From NCBI GenBank assembly GCA_001789205.1, contig MFYT01000002.1, positions 16,665 through 80,664 of the forward strand: a stretch of DNA of 64,000 bases, read 5' to 3'. Below are positions 34,336 to 43,157 of this stretch, piece by piece. The notes under the pieces are model-generated. The model worked only from the letters and a program-made list of their open reading frames with translations. It did no database searches and was not told where the DNA came from. A program made the translations under genes and the position numbers. The DNA comes from Candidatus Raymondbacteria bacterium RIFOXYA2_FULL_49_16. GTDB taxonomy: Bacteria; Fibrobacterota; OXYB2-FULL-49-7; XYB2-FULL-49-35. Every line of letters starts with the position of its first letter. Positions within the stretch are counted from its first letter, which is position 1.

Positions 34336-35364
34336 TTATTTCAGGATAAGAACGCGCCGCGTAATGCTTTTTGACCCGCTCTCAAGCTTCATGATATAGG
34401 ATCCGTTGGGGAGATTCGCATTGCCAGAGACCGGTGACCACGAAGCCGCATTCCATCCCGGCTTTCCCGGCAAGACTCCTGCGTAGTGCAGCTTTCCCGA
34501 TACATCAAAAACCTTGAGCATTGCCGAAGATGATGCCAGATCACGGGGAATATAATAACTGAGGCTGGCATTCATATGCAAAGGGTTGGGAGAAACCGAG
34601 AGATCCAGATATTGCCTATTCAGGACCAACGGTGCTTCATCGACGTAAACATCGTTTGTGATGAGTATCATATTGCTGTCGCTGTAAGCATTAAAGATGC
34701 TGGACCCCAAGCTTCCCGCATCCAGGTTCCGCGAGTCGAACCCGACAAAATATCCCAGGGCAAAGGAATCGAGCGTACTTCCGGCGCTGACATTGAGTTT
34801 AACAATACAAGCCATATACTTGAGATAAAGGCTGTCCACTGTGCCCGATGTATCTTCAGTGAGCGTATCCATATGCGTGCCCGCAGGTACGTTGAGCCCC
34901 ACATTTCCCGCATAGGAGAGAAACTGGTCTTTGGTATTGGCGCTATCGCAAAAAGCCTGCAGGTCAGCGTCATACGAGGCGGCACGGCTGCACGTGCGGC
35001 CCTTGCCAGCCACAATCAGGGAATCGAGCATATGGTTGAAGAGGGTTGTGTCCGGAGTCAATGCTTCAATATTAAGATTGTTCATTGTATGATAAAAATT
35101 CTGGTCAATGGCATATGCGGCTGAATTGACGCTCCAGCCAGAGGGAAGCGCGGCTGCAACCACAGTGCTGTCGGTTACTATGCTGTGGTTGAGCACAGCG
35201 ACCGTATCGTAAATCAAAATAACGTCAAAGATATATACGTTAAAACTTGATGAAGGCAGGGCTTTTTCAGGCTGAGACACCTCGGCAATATTAGAAACAG
35301 TGCATCCGGTCATTAAAGCAAAGGCTGCAATCACAACAAGCAATAAAAAGGCTTTCCGTACCAT
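34336..35364 (-). CDS. Lipoprotein of unknown function with C-terminal sorting-like domain
   Basis: About 342 residues from ATG 35364, which has AAAGGAG upstream; a longer form from 35388 adds eight residues. A lipoprotein signal ends in ALMTGC. The body (about residues 25-260) is not recognised. The end carries SVSPNPLHMNASLSY, a beta segment KVFDVSGKL, NGSYIMKL and VLILK, a variant of the sorting domain with NPL in place of NPF. Having both a lipid anchor and a sorting tail is unusual. It is convergent with queF. Confidence 0.6.
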   Translation of the reverse strand: MVRKAFLLLVVIAAFALMTGCTVSNIAEVSQPEKALPSSSFNVYIFDVILIYDTVAVLNHSIVTDSTVVAAALPSGWSVNSAAYAIDQNFYHTMNNLNIEALTPDTTLFNHMLDSLIVAGKGRTCSRAASYDADLQAFCDSANTKDQFLSYAGNVGLNVPAGTHMDTLTEDTSGTVDSLYLKYMACIVKLNVSAGSTLDSFALGYFVGFDSRNLDAGSLGSSIFNAYSDSNMILITNDVYVDEAPLVLNRQYLDLSVSPNPLHMNASLSYYIPRDLASSSAMLKVFDVSGKLHYAGVLPGKPGWNAASWSPVSGNANLPNGSYIMKLESGSKSITRRVLILK

Positions 35365-35400
35365 ACTAAACTCCTTTGGATAGTTCATCTATAAGTATTA

Positions 35401-36267
35401 TTAATGCCTAAGGCAAAAAACAAGAGTTTGGGCCAATCGCTTGTCGTTCCTGACAATATAGTGCATTTTATGTTTCTTCTCGATAAAACCTGGCAGGTCA
35501 GAGGTTATCATCTGTTTCCCGCGCGCAATGCATTGGTGAAAAATACCAGCATGTTCACCTGATTCATAGGGTAAAACAACTACCCTGGCTGCATCAATAA
35601 AATTCAAGAACTGCTTCTCTGAAAAGAGCCTGTTTTTCAATACAATACGGTTTCTGACCGATGAACGCCTAATCGCTTCAAAAAAGTCCCGTTTATAGAT
35701 GCTCCATGCGCCCTTGCTAAAGGCGCCTGCAATAAGCAGTTGTGCGTCAGGGACTTTTTTAACAACCTCGGGAAAGAGCGCAACCACGCGATGAAACCCT
35801 TTTGTTGGCCTGAAAAACCCGCACAACAATACAGTCTTTCCCTTGCGATTATTTTTTTTCTTTTTTTCCGCCTCTGCCGGGTATGTGATAACTTCAATAT
35901 TCGGCTGCTTTCCCAGGTATTTTTGGATAATTGCACGTTGATATTTGAAATGGACGCACAAACAGTCGCATTCCTTTCCAACCGCTTTAATGAAACCTTC
36001 CTGTTCGCGCGTAAGAACATGATTCAGCGAATGCAGAGTGATAAAAACAGAAACGCCTTTTTTTCTCACCGCCTTGATTCGCTTCAGCAAGGCCTTGTCG
36101 TTGTATCCAAAAACATGCTGAACATGCAGCAGGTCGCAGACACATGATACTGTGTGCGTGATAAATGACTTTATACCTTGTTCTGCCAACTCCCGTATGA
36201 GCGTGCGCGTATAATAAAAAAGCCCGCTGTCCCGGGAATTTGTCGAAAGCAAAAAAGCGATTATCAT
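35401..36267 (-). CDS. Glycosyltransferase, GT4-like
   Basis: About 288 residues when started at ATG 36267, which begins the usual N-terminal strand (MIIAFLLSTN) with SRDSGLFYYTRTLI for the sugar-acceptor side; a longer form from 36327 would overlap the divergent gene. The C-terminal half has KTVLLCGFFRPTKGFHRVVALF, VLPYESGEHAGIFHQCIARGK and SDLPGF, the order seen in GT4-type retaining glycosyltransferases. It is shorter than usual (about 350-400). The donor and acceptor are unknown; it probably adds a sugar to a lipid or surface glycan in the cytoplasm. Confidence 0.68.
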   Translation of the reverse strand: MIIAFLLSTNSRDSGLFYYTRTLIRELAEQGIKSFITHTVSCVCDLLHVQHVFGYNDKALLKRIKAVRKKGVSVFITLHSLNHVLTREQEGFIKAVGKECDCLCVHFKYQRAIIQKYLGKQPNIEVITYPAEAEKKKKNNRKGKTVLLCGFFRPTKGFHRVVALFPEVVKKVPDAQLLIAGAFSKGAWSIYKRDFFEAIRRSSVRNRIVLKNRLFSEKQFLNFIDAARVVVLPYESGEHAGIFHQCIARGKQMITSDLPGFIEKKHKMHYIVRNDKRLAQTLVFCLRH

Positions 36268-36318
36268 GGCCTTTGGTAAAATAATATATTGTTGTAAGGA
36301 GTCATAATAAGTATAATC

Positions 36319-37065
36319 ATGCCACATACGATTCTAATTCTATTTGCCGCCATAGGCGTTCTTTACGCAGAGCCCGGTCCTGCGGCCCGGCGTCCCGCGG
36401 CCATACTCAGCACATCACCCTGGTTTGGGTGCATCAGTTTTTCCATGGGCACCGTGAAAGTGACTGATTACCAGGAAGTAAAAAGCCTGACAGGATATAA
36501 ACCTGAAGGATCAATGCCATGGAACGACTTTAAAGCCAGCGTTGTCCGTAAACTGACACCGCACTGGTCCCTGCGCATGCTGGTTGCACTGGGTTTTGCC
36601 GATCGTGACAGAACTGTAAACAGCGCATTGCTCGTCATTGACGATCAGATCGAAGCGCACGACCTCTTGTATTCCTACTCCTATAAAAACATCGGGTTCT
36701 CGGCGGAAGCGCTCTATTCCATTCTCGATTCAGGGACTGTGCTTCCTTATGTTTTTGCAGGACCCGGAATTAATGTCTCGACCCGGGAGAAAAGCGCTTT
36801 TATCCAGGATGCTTCCATCTACAATGGCGCAGGTCTCGATGTGGGCGACGAAAAATCCATGGGAACAACGTGCTTGGATTTTTCGTGCGGGGCCGGACTT
36901 AGGATCGCCATGAGCCGGAACACCTTTATCTTCGGTCAATACCGTTTTACCTATTGGAACCCTGTGGAACAGAGCTGGATCGAGAGCGTGGACAATTTTA
37001 CCTATTCCAAATGGGAAAACCATTTGGTCCACAGCGGTGAAGCAGGCATAGGCATAAGGTTTTAA
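36319..37065 (+). CDS. Outer-membrane beta-barrel protein
   Basis: A 248-residue exported protein. After the signal (to about residue 20) the chain alternates in short strands with aromatic ends (WSLRMLVALGFADRD, NIGFSAEALYSI, CGAGLRIAMSRNTFIFGQYR) and closes with EAGIGIRF, ending in Phe, as in small outer-membrane barrels. No enzymatic motif is seen. It is followed after 2 bp by the peptidase lipoprotein and is probably co-transcribed with it. Confidence 0.7.
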   Translation: MPHTILILFAAIGVLYAEPGPAARRPAAILSTSPWFGCISFSMGTVKVTDYQEVKSLTGYKPEGSMPWNDFKASVVRKLTPHWSLRMLVALGFADRDRTVNSALLVIDDQIEAHDLLYSYSYKNIGFSAEALYSILDSGTVLPYVFAGPGINVSTREKSAFIQDASIYNGAGLDVGDEKSMGTTCLDFSCGAGLRIAMSRNTFIFGQYRFTYWNPVEQSWIESVDNFTYSKWENHLVHSGEAGIGIRF

Positions 37066-37067
37066 CC

Positions 37068-38348
37068 ATGATGAATAAAATACTTGCTCCGGTCGTGCTG
37101 TGCGCCTTGTTGGGACTTCTCGCGGGCTGCAGCAACAATCCCGCCCGGCCCATGGACCAGGCTGACGAATATATCTTTGCCTGGCAGGCGCTGAAAATAT
37201 TCTACATTTTTCAGAGCGACTTGCCGTCAGATCCTTTTACCTTCGACGGTCCGGCAGATCTCTACGCAAGCTTGGATGAGCGCTGGACAAAGTATTACAC
37301 GCCCCGGGAAGCGAACAAGCTGCTTTCGCTTTTTACCACGGAAAGCTCTGCGGGTATCGGCATCTTCTTTGATTTCGAAGGCGACACGCTCTTCATCCGT
37401 CATGTGATTGAGAACTCCCCTGCCGAGGATGCAGGCCTCAGAAAAGGCGATACGCTCCTTGCGGCAGATGGTATAAGTCTTGTGGGGATATCGACCGACT
37501 CTCTTTTCTCCGTGCTATCGGGTGATTCAGCCCAGCCAATCACTTTCACTGTGCTCAGGGGCGCCAGCCATCTTGAAATAACCGTGTATCGGGGATATTT
37601 CGTTGCGCCCACAGTGATCACAGATACGCTCGACGATGTGGCAGCCCATATTTCCCTCTTTGAATTCCTCGACAGCACCACCTATCCCGCGGGAACGGAA
37701 CAGGAACTCCGCGTTGCCCTTGCCCAGACCGCCGCCTTTCCGGTAACTATTCTTAATATGCGGTCAAACCCAGGCGGTCTAGTTGATCAGTGCGTCAAAG
37801 TTGCCAATCAATTTCTTGCCAATGGCGACATTATCATTTGTTCCACCATGCGTGAATACGACCAGACACTCGGGACCGGCGCTACCGTTGACTTCATTTA
37901 CCGCGATACCAGCGCCGCGGGCACTGGTACGCGAAAATTCATTATTCTCGTTGATGGGTATACCGCAAGCGCGGCCGAGGTAGTGACCTCAGCGATCAAG
38001 GACAACCTTGCTTCGTGCAGGATCATGGGATCAAACACTTATGGCAAGGCGCGCGGCCAGATACTCATGGGTACCACGGCAGGCGGGCTGGTGAAAATAA
38101 CGAGCATGACCTTCACCACTTCCCATGGTATTGACTACAATCTGCATGGCCTTGCCCCGCATGTCCAGCTCAATTACGACGTTGACTGGATCAAGGCTGC
38201 GCAGGACAGCGCGCACATAATGGCGGGAATACCTAAACGTGCGCTCAAAGCGCCTGCGCATGGGCCAACACGCGCACAAGTCATTGAACTGAACCGGAAG
38301 ATGCGCGGCATTCCCAGAATGGAACGGATCGCAGTGGTGAAAAAGTAA
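37068..38348 (+). CDS. S41-family C-terminal processing peptidase, lipoprotein
   Basis: A 426-residue peptidase anchored by a lipobox (LLAGC, Cys21). A PDZ domain lies at about 95-180 (GDTLFIRHVIENSPAEDAGL), followed by the S41 core with NMRSNPGGLVDQ, the nucleophile Ser301 in YTASAAEV and the general base Lys327 in TYGKARG. This is the Ser-Lys dyad of CtpA/tail-specific proteases. It lies next to an outer-membrane barrel and probably processes envelope proteins. A second Met follows the first directly; either start is possible. Confidence 0.87.
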   Translation: MMNKILAPVVLCALLGLLAGCSNNPARPMDQADEYIFAWQALKIFYIFQSDLPSDPFTFDGPADLYASLDERWTKYYTPREANKLLSLFTTESSAGIGIFFDFEGDTLFIRHVIENSPAEDAGLRKGDTLLAADGISLVGISTDSLFSVLSGDSAQPITFTVLRGASHLEITVYRGYFVAPTVITDTLDDVAAHISLFEFLDSTTYPAGTEQELRVALAQTAAFPVTILNMRSNPGGLVDQCVKVANQFLANGDIIICSTMREYDQTLGTGATVDFIYRDTSAAGTGTRKFIILVDGYTASAAEVVTSAIKDNLASCRIMGSNTYGKARGQILMGTTAGGLVKITSMTFTTSHGIDYNLHGLAPHVQLNYDVDWIKAAQDSAHIMAGIPKRALKAPAHGPTRAQVIELNRKMRGIPRMERIAVVKK

Positions 38349-38388
38349 CGAATGCGCAAACACAAATTCTGCAAAATAGTATTGAAAA

Positions 38389-40077
38389 CTATTCGACGAT
38401 AAATCCGCCGGGCAGAGGCTCGTTTGTCTGTTCCTGCAATCCATTGACGCCAGCCGGCGCAGCGGATTTTCCCTTTTCCAGCGTCTCTCCGCCGCCGCCC
38501 AAATCGTCGGCATTGTACGACCGCTCTTCGCCTTCACGTATTGCACGCGCGGCCTTCTTCCTCTCAGTGATATATGACCCTGCCTTCTGCCGCTCCTCGC
38601 CTATAGAATAGACTTCAATCGCGGACCTGCCTGCCACAGGACAACGGTTTTCGCACAGACCGCAACCAATGCACCGGTCCTCATCAACAAAGGGGCGCTT
38701 GAAGGGCCCGGTATAGTAGTCCACCACGCGAAACTCAATGGCGTCGGTTGGACAGATCTCGTCGCAGATAAGACAAAGTTTGTTCTGCTCCCAGGCAATA
38801 CATCGCTCTTTGTCGATGACAGCGGTACCCATTTTAACGAATTTTTTCTCATTGAGCGGCAGCGCCCGGATTGCCTGGGTGGGGCACACGTGGCCGCACA
38901 TATTGCACATGTCCTCGCACCCGCCCATACGGCCAGAAAGACGGGGTGTCCACAGACCATCCAGACCCTGTTCCCAAAGCGAAGGTTGGAGCCCATTGGT
39001 CTTGCATACTTTCATGCATTCGCCGCAGCGTATGCAGCGAGCGAGAAAATCAGCCTCGGGAAGGGAACCAGGCGGCCGTATCAGTTGTCCATTAATGTTT
39101 CTGCTCGCTGAAACAGATCCTTTAATAAGAGAAGCAGAGGCCAGACCGCCGAAGAGTGAGTAGAAAAAGCTCCTGCGGCTGGTCAAAAGAGTACTGTTTT
39201 CATTGGAAAAACCAAGACCAGTAATCCCGATGGTAGTACCGTGTTGCTTACACCCCTCGATACAATCGCCACAAAGCGTGCACTCGGAAAGGACCGTATG
39301 GCGTGGATCAGCATCAATTGCGCGCATGTCGCACTTCATAGCACACGCACGGCATTCATCACACGACGCGCCCTGAACCTTGCGTTTGAAAATACCGAAC
39401 CGGGAAACAAGACTCAAAAAAGCGCCTGTGGGACAGACATACCTGCACCAGAAACGGCGTCGCCAATGGTTTGCGATGATTATAAAAGCGAACAGCAGGA
39501 AAGTGCCCGCTGCCGCGTCAAAATAGAGCCGCTTCAGGGAAAGCTGCACCAGATTGTCGAATCCTGCCCACGAGAAAAAGGGCCGTACCAGATCAATGCC
39601 CGTATTCCCAAGCCACACCAGGGGTGGATACACAAGCAGCGTCATAACTCGCGGGGCTATTGCCATGGGGCTGAAAAAATGGAGCAGGTTGGCTCCTGCG
39701 AGCGATGCCGCGACCACACCTCCAAGAATAAAATATTTTATGTTTCGGTTTGGTTTTGCCTGAGGATCTTCGCGCCGGTGATTTTTCTTGAATAAAATAC
39801 GGTCGAAAAAATCGATTAGAGTTCCCAGCGGGCATATGTACCCGCAGAAAAAACGGCCCACAACCAGCGTGAGCACAAGAAGCAGGCCAGACCAAAGCAT
39901 GGTAATAATAATATCGCGTGAAGCGACCATGCTGACCAGAGCGACCAGAGGATCAAGGCGCAGAAAGATATCGACCGGTATTTTTTCAGGATAGGGGAAG
40001 ATGGTGAGAAAGAATAACCCTGCAAAAACCAGAAAGGCGACTGCCTGAGAAATACGGCGGAATGTTTTTAGTTTCAT
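38389..40077 (-). CDS. Membrane polyferredoxin, NapH-like and NapG-like fusion
   Basis: A 562-residue iron-sulfur protein. The N-terminal part has about five membrane spans with FFCGYICPLG and CRYVCPTGAF, the NapH/NosR-type motifs, then two 4Fe-4S clusters (CDECRACAMKCD, CTLCGDCIEGCK). A second half begins with a Tat-like SRRSFFYSLFGGLA segment and carries further ferredoxin motifs (CIRCGECMKVCK, CGLCENRCP), as in NapG/MauM. It would move electrons through the inner membrane. No NapA or other terminal reductase lies near; the neighbours are DUF362 proteins, a known frequent pairing. Confidence 0.8.
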   Translation of the reverse strand: MKLKTFRRISQAVAFLVFAGLFFLTIFPYPEKIPVDIFLRLDPLVALVSMVASRDIIITMLWSGLLLVLTLVVGRFFCGYICPLGTLIDFFDRILFKKNHRREDPQAKPNRNIKYFILGGVVAASLAGANLLHFFSPMAIAPRVMTLLVYPPLVWLGNTGIDLVRPFFSWAGFDNLVQLSLKRLYFDAAAGTFLLFAFIIIANHWRRRFWCRYVCPTGAFLSLVSRFGIFKRKVQGASCDECRACAMKCDMRAIDADPRHTVLSECTLCGDCIEGCKQHGTTIGITGLGFSNENSTLLTSRRSFFYSLFGGLASASLIKGSVSASRNINGQLIRPPGSLPEADFLARCIRCGECMKVCKTNGLQPSLWEQGLDGLWTPRLSGRMGGCEDMCNMCGHVCPTQAIRALPLNEKKFVKMGTAVIDKERCIAWEQNKLCLICDEICPTDAIEFRVVDYYTGPFKRPFVDEDRCIGCGLCENRCPVAGRSAIEVYSIGEERQKAGSYITERKKAARAIREGEERSYNADDLGGGGETLEKGKSAAPAGVNGLQEQTNEPLPGGFIVE

Positions 40078-40172
40078 AGTGGGTTGAAGGTATTTTTTTG
40101 CTCAAAGGGGCAAAGGTAGCTTCGAAGGATAACTTTGACCCTTTGTACCTTTGACCCCTCAGGACCTTTTCC

Positions 40173-41075
40173 TTAAATAATCCTCACATCCATTTTCTCA
40201 ATATCAATTTCACCAAAACCCAGTTCATTGGCAATTTTCAGATGTTTCACCTGACTGCCTTTGAATTCCCTGTTGTACCAGCGCGCAAGGCCCACTGTGT
40301 ACGAGTCCGCGGCAACAGGGTCAGCGCTGGCCACTATGGTCCCCAGCTTCTCTACCTTGCCCGGTCCGCTTGGACCGTTGGTAATGAGCGCATTCATGGC
40401 GTCTATTATGGTCAGCTTTGGTTTAATGACATACAGTTGTTCGGCAATGGCCCGGTTGAGCTCCATCTGTTCGTGGAACACCTGACGGTTCCAGACCAAT
40501 CCCATGAGGCCCTTAATGCTAAGGGAAACGCCGGTTGCCGAGTGCGATTTAGCGACTGGAACACAGATGAGAACATCGGCCTTGAGCACTTCCTTGGCCA
40601 CCGCGGTTTTTTTTAGTTCCTGCGCGCCGGGCACGGAAACCTCGTCGTAAAATTTGGGATCGTCGGGAAAGGCGACAATCGCCTGTTTGACATCCTTGAG
40701 CATGTCGGCAATGCCCGTGCGCGCCTTGCATATTTCAGCGTCGCGCAGGGGATGGTCCATGACAATAACGCGTCGCGCGCCCGCTTCAATGCAAAGATCG
40801 ACAACAATTTTGACAACCTCGGGATTGGTGGTGGTGGCCCATTCCGGTGGATTGGGAAAACCCATGTTTGGTTTGATGACAACGCGCGCGCCCTTTTGTA
40901 CGAATGCACCCATACCGCCTAATGCATCGACCGCTTTTCGTACCGCGTCGGCTGCCGCGCCCTTGGCCACCGCAACAACGGGTTTTGCTGTTTGGGCGGA
41001 AAGAAGCGATGGGGCGACCACTGTCGAAGAAACAGCGGCAGCGCCGGCGCCAAGAAAACGCCTGCGAGAAATCAT
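40173..41075 (-). CDS. DUF362 protein with Tat signal (1)
   Basis: A 300-residue protein with a twin-arginine signal (SRRRFLGAGAAAV). The DUF362 core shows VVIKPNMGFPNPP, NPEVVKIVVDLCIEAGA, VPVAKSHSATGVSLSIKGLMG and IIDAMNALI. DUF362 proteins are often linked with ferredoxins and may bind an iron-sulfur cluster or take part in redox maturation, but their role is not settled. The start has GTGGAG upstream. It lies 95 bp from the polyferredoxin fusion on the same strand and is divergent from a second DUF362 gene. Confidence 0.8.
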   Translation of the reverse strand: MISRRRFLGAGAAAVSSTVVAPSLLSAQTAKPVVAVAKGAAADAVRKAVDALGGMGAFVQKGARVVIKPNMGFPNPPEWATTTNPEVVKIVVDLCIEAGARRVIVMDHPLRDAEICKARTGIADMLKDVKQAIVAFPDDPKFYDEVSVPGAQELKKTAVAKEVLKADVLICVPVAKSHSATGVSLSIKGLMGLVWNRQVFHEQMELNRAIAEQLYVIKPKLTIIDAMNALITNGPSGPGKVEKLGTIVASADPVAADSYTVGLARWYNREFKGSQVKHLKIANELGFGEIDIEKMDVRII

Positions 41076-41195
41076 GACAACTCCACGGTTAAAAAAGTTC
41101 TCCCCTTAAATAAAAAATAGAAAAATAGCAGATACCCGCACAATGGCTGCAATTTAGTATTTTATTGAGGTAACAATTATCATACGGAGGAATCC

Positions 41196-42278
41196 ATGCG
41201 TTCCCTTTCCCGCAGGGAGTTTGTCAAAGTCAGCGCAACAGCAGCGGCGGCCGCAGCCACCCTTCCCATTCACGCCGCACCAACGGCAGCGCCCGCTTTC
41301 AGTAAGCTGAACCAATGGCCGGGCCGATGCGTCGTCAATTTCAATAAAGGCGCCGCCACAGCCATGGTTGCCAATGAAAAAACCATTGGCGCCATGGTCA
41401 ACGAATCCATTGCCCTGCTCACGGGAAAAAAGAAAACCAGCGCTGCATGGGCTTCACTCTTTCCCAAAATTACCCAGACCACGAAAATCGCCATCAAAGT
41501 AAATATTCTGAACAATGAAGTGCCTTCAAACCCCATGCTCGTTAAAAGCATTGTCGCTGGGCTCAAACAGATGGAAATAGAAGGGAAGAATTTTCCTGCC
41601 TCGAATATTTTTATTTACGACGCCAATAACCAGAATTCGCTTGAAAGCGCGGGTTTCACTGCCGAGGATTTTCCCGGCATCACACTCAGGCACCATGGCC
41701 GGGATTTCAAGGACTTTGGCGATGGTTCACACGGCAATCAACCCTATACTGAAACCATGAAAGAGTGTGATTACCTCATCAATGTCCCGGGACTCAGAGG
41801 TCATGGCGCTGCCGCGGGCCGGGTAACCCTTGGATTTAAAAGCCATTATGGCACCTATCCAGCTCTGTATCACGATGCGGAGAAAATGCCCGGCTACCTT
41901 GCGGACATGAACTGCACCGGACCTGTATACAATAAAACGGTCCTTACTGTTTTCAGCGCGATCATAGGTCTGAAACAGGGCCATGGACCCAAAGGTTCGC
42001 CCGACTCGTACGAAACATACGTAAAAACAATTGATCCTTCGTCAACCAGCCCGAATCCAAGCACTATTATCATGAGCACGGATCCGATTGCGGCCGAATT
42101 TCAGGCAATTAAAATCATGCGCATCCGCGATAACGAACCTTATACAATTAATTCCCTGCCAGCCTATCTAAAAGGTTCAGCTGGTATCCAGGGTGCGCTT
42201 GCCACAACGTACAATATCGGCATTCTCGACGAGACAAAAATGGACATCATCAAAGTAATCAACGGAGAAAAGGTATAA
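41196..42278 (+). CDS. DUF362 protein with Tat signal (2)
   Basis: A 360-residue protein with a twin-arginine signal (LSRREFVKVSATAAA). It keeps the DUF362 pattern: TKIAIKVNILNNEVPSNP, an N-rich loop, CDYLINVPGLRGHGAAAG and TLGFKSHYG. It is not close to its divergent neighbour despite sharing the fold, so the pair is unlikely to be a recent duplication. GGAGG lies before the start. It is four bases from the amidohydrolase gene and forms an operon with it. Confidence 0.8.
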   Translation: MRSLSRREFVKVSATAAAAAATLPIHAAPTAAPAFSKLNQWPGRCVVNFNKGAATAMVANEKTIGAMVNESIALLTGKKKTSAAWASLFPKITQTTKIAIKVNILNNEVPSNPMLVKSIVAGLKQMEIEGKNFPASNIFIYDANNQNSLESAGFTAEDFPGITLRHHGRDFKDFGDGSHGNQPYTETMKECDYLINVPGLRGHGAAAGRVTLGFKSHYGTYPALYHDAEKMPGYLADMNCTGPVYNKTVLTVFSAIIGLKQGHGPKGSPDSYETYVKTIDPSSTSPNPSTIIMSTDPIAAEFQAIKIMRIRDNEPYTINSLPAYLKGSAGIQGALATTYNIGILDETKMDIIKVINGEKV

Positions 42279-42282
42279 CACT

Positions 42283-43140
42283 ATGCTGGATGGACACATT
42301 CACACTACAGGTGATGACAAAGACCCAAAACTCCTGCTAAAAAGCCTGAAAATGGCGGGCATGGACGGCGGCATGGTCATCTCCCGCCACCCCCAATCCT
42401 TCCCTTTGCTCGGAAAATCAAAGGACCCAGAGCAGCGTTTGCGCGACATCCTCGCTTATACCCGCGGACACACACGGCTCTTTCCCTGCTTCTGGATAGA
42501 TCCGCTTGAGAAGAACGCGTTGAAACAGGTCGATGTCGCATGTAAAAGCGGAATTAACGCCTTTAAAATAATCTGCAACCGTTTTTACCCTTCTGATCCA
42601 AGGGCCATGAAGATCTATTCGGCGATCGCTGCGCGGAAAAAGCCGATCCTGTTCCATTCAGGCATTCTCTGGGACGGTCAGGTCTCGTCAAAATTCAATC
42701 GGCCCCTGGAGTTTGAAGCCCTGCTTTCAATTCGCGGCATTGTCTTCTCACTGGCGCATATAAGCTGGCCCTGGTGCGACGAACTCATCGCGGTCTACGG
42801 CAAATTCCTGAATGCTTATTCAATAGATCCGGAATGGTCCGCGCGTCTGTATATAGACCTCACTCCCGGAACGCCTGTTTTGTACCGCGAGGACACGTTG
42901 CGAAAAGTTTTCACCGTTGGGTACGACGTCGCCCACAACGTCATTTTTGGCACAGATTGCAGCACCGCCGCATACAATGTGAAGTGGGCGCATGAGTGGG
43001 TGGATCGCGACACGGCCATTTACAAAAAACTCAAGGTGGACGCCCCTACCCGCGAGTCCGTCTTTGGATGCAACCTTGAACGGTTCCTGGGGCTTCGCGT
43101 TGCTAATGAAAAACCGAAAAAACTTCTGATGGGTGAATAA
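42283..43140 (+). CDS. Amidohydrolase 2-type TIM-barrel metal-dependent hydrolase
   Basis: A 285-residue cytoplasmic protein that opens with LDGHIHTTG, the HxH metal motif of the amidohydrolase-2 family. Further barrel strands carry KPILFHSGILWDG and GIVFSLAHISWPW, with the last metal-site residue probably in FGTDCST. Such enzymes act as hydrolases or decarboxylases on small molecules; the substrate cannot be told. It follows the DUF362 gene by four bases. The adjacent carbohydrate genes suggest a link to sugar or aromatic breakdown (inference). Confidence 0.75.
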   Translation: MLDGHIHTTGDDKDPKLLLKSLKMAGMDGGMVISRHPQSFPLLGKSKDPEQRLRDILAYTRGHTRLFPCFWIDPLEKNALKQVDVACKSGINAFKIICNRFYPSDPRAMKIYSAIAARKKPILFHSGILWDGQVSSKFNRPLEFEALLSIRGIVFSLAHISWPWCDELIAVYGKFLNAYSIDPEWSARLYIDLTPGTPVLYREDTLRKVFTVGYDVAHNVIFGTDCSTAAYNVKWAHEWVDRDTAIYKKLKVDAPTRESVFGCNLERFLGLRVANEKPKKLLMGE

Positions 43141-43157
43141 ACGGACGTACAAGACTG

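Noticed and set aside
40100-40165. Repeated CAAAGG/CCTTTG segment read as a terminator
   Set aside because: It forms an imperfect inverted repeat, but no U-run follows on the strand of either neighbour; its function is unclear.
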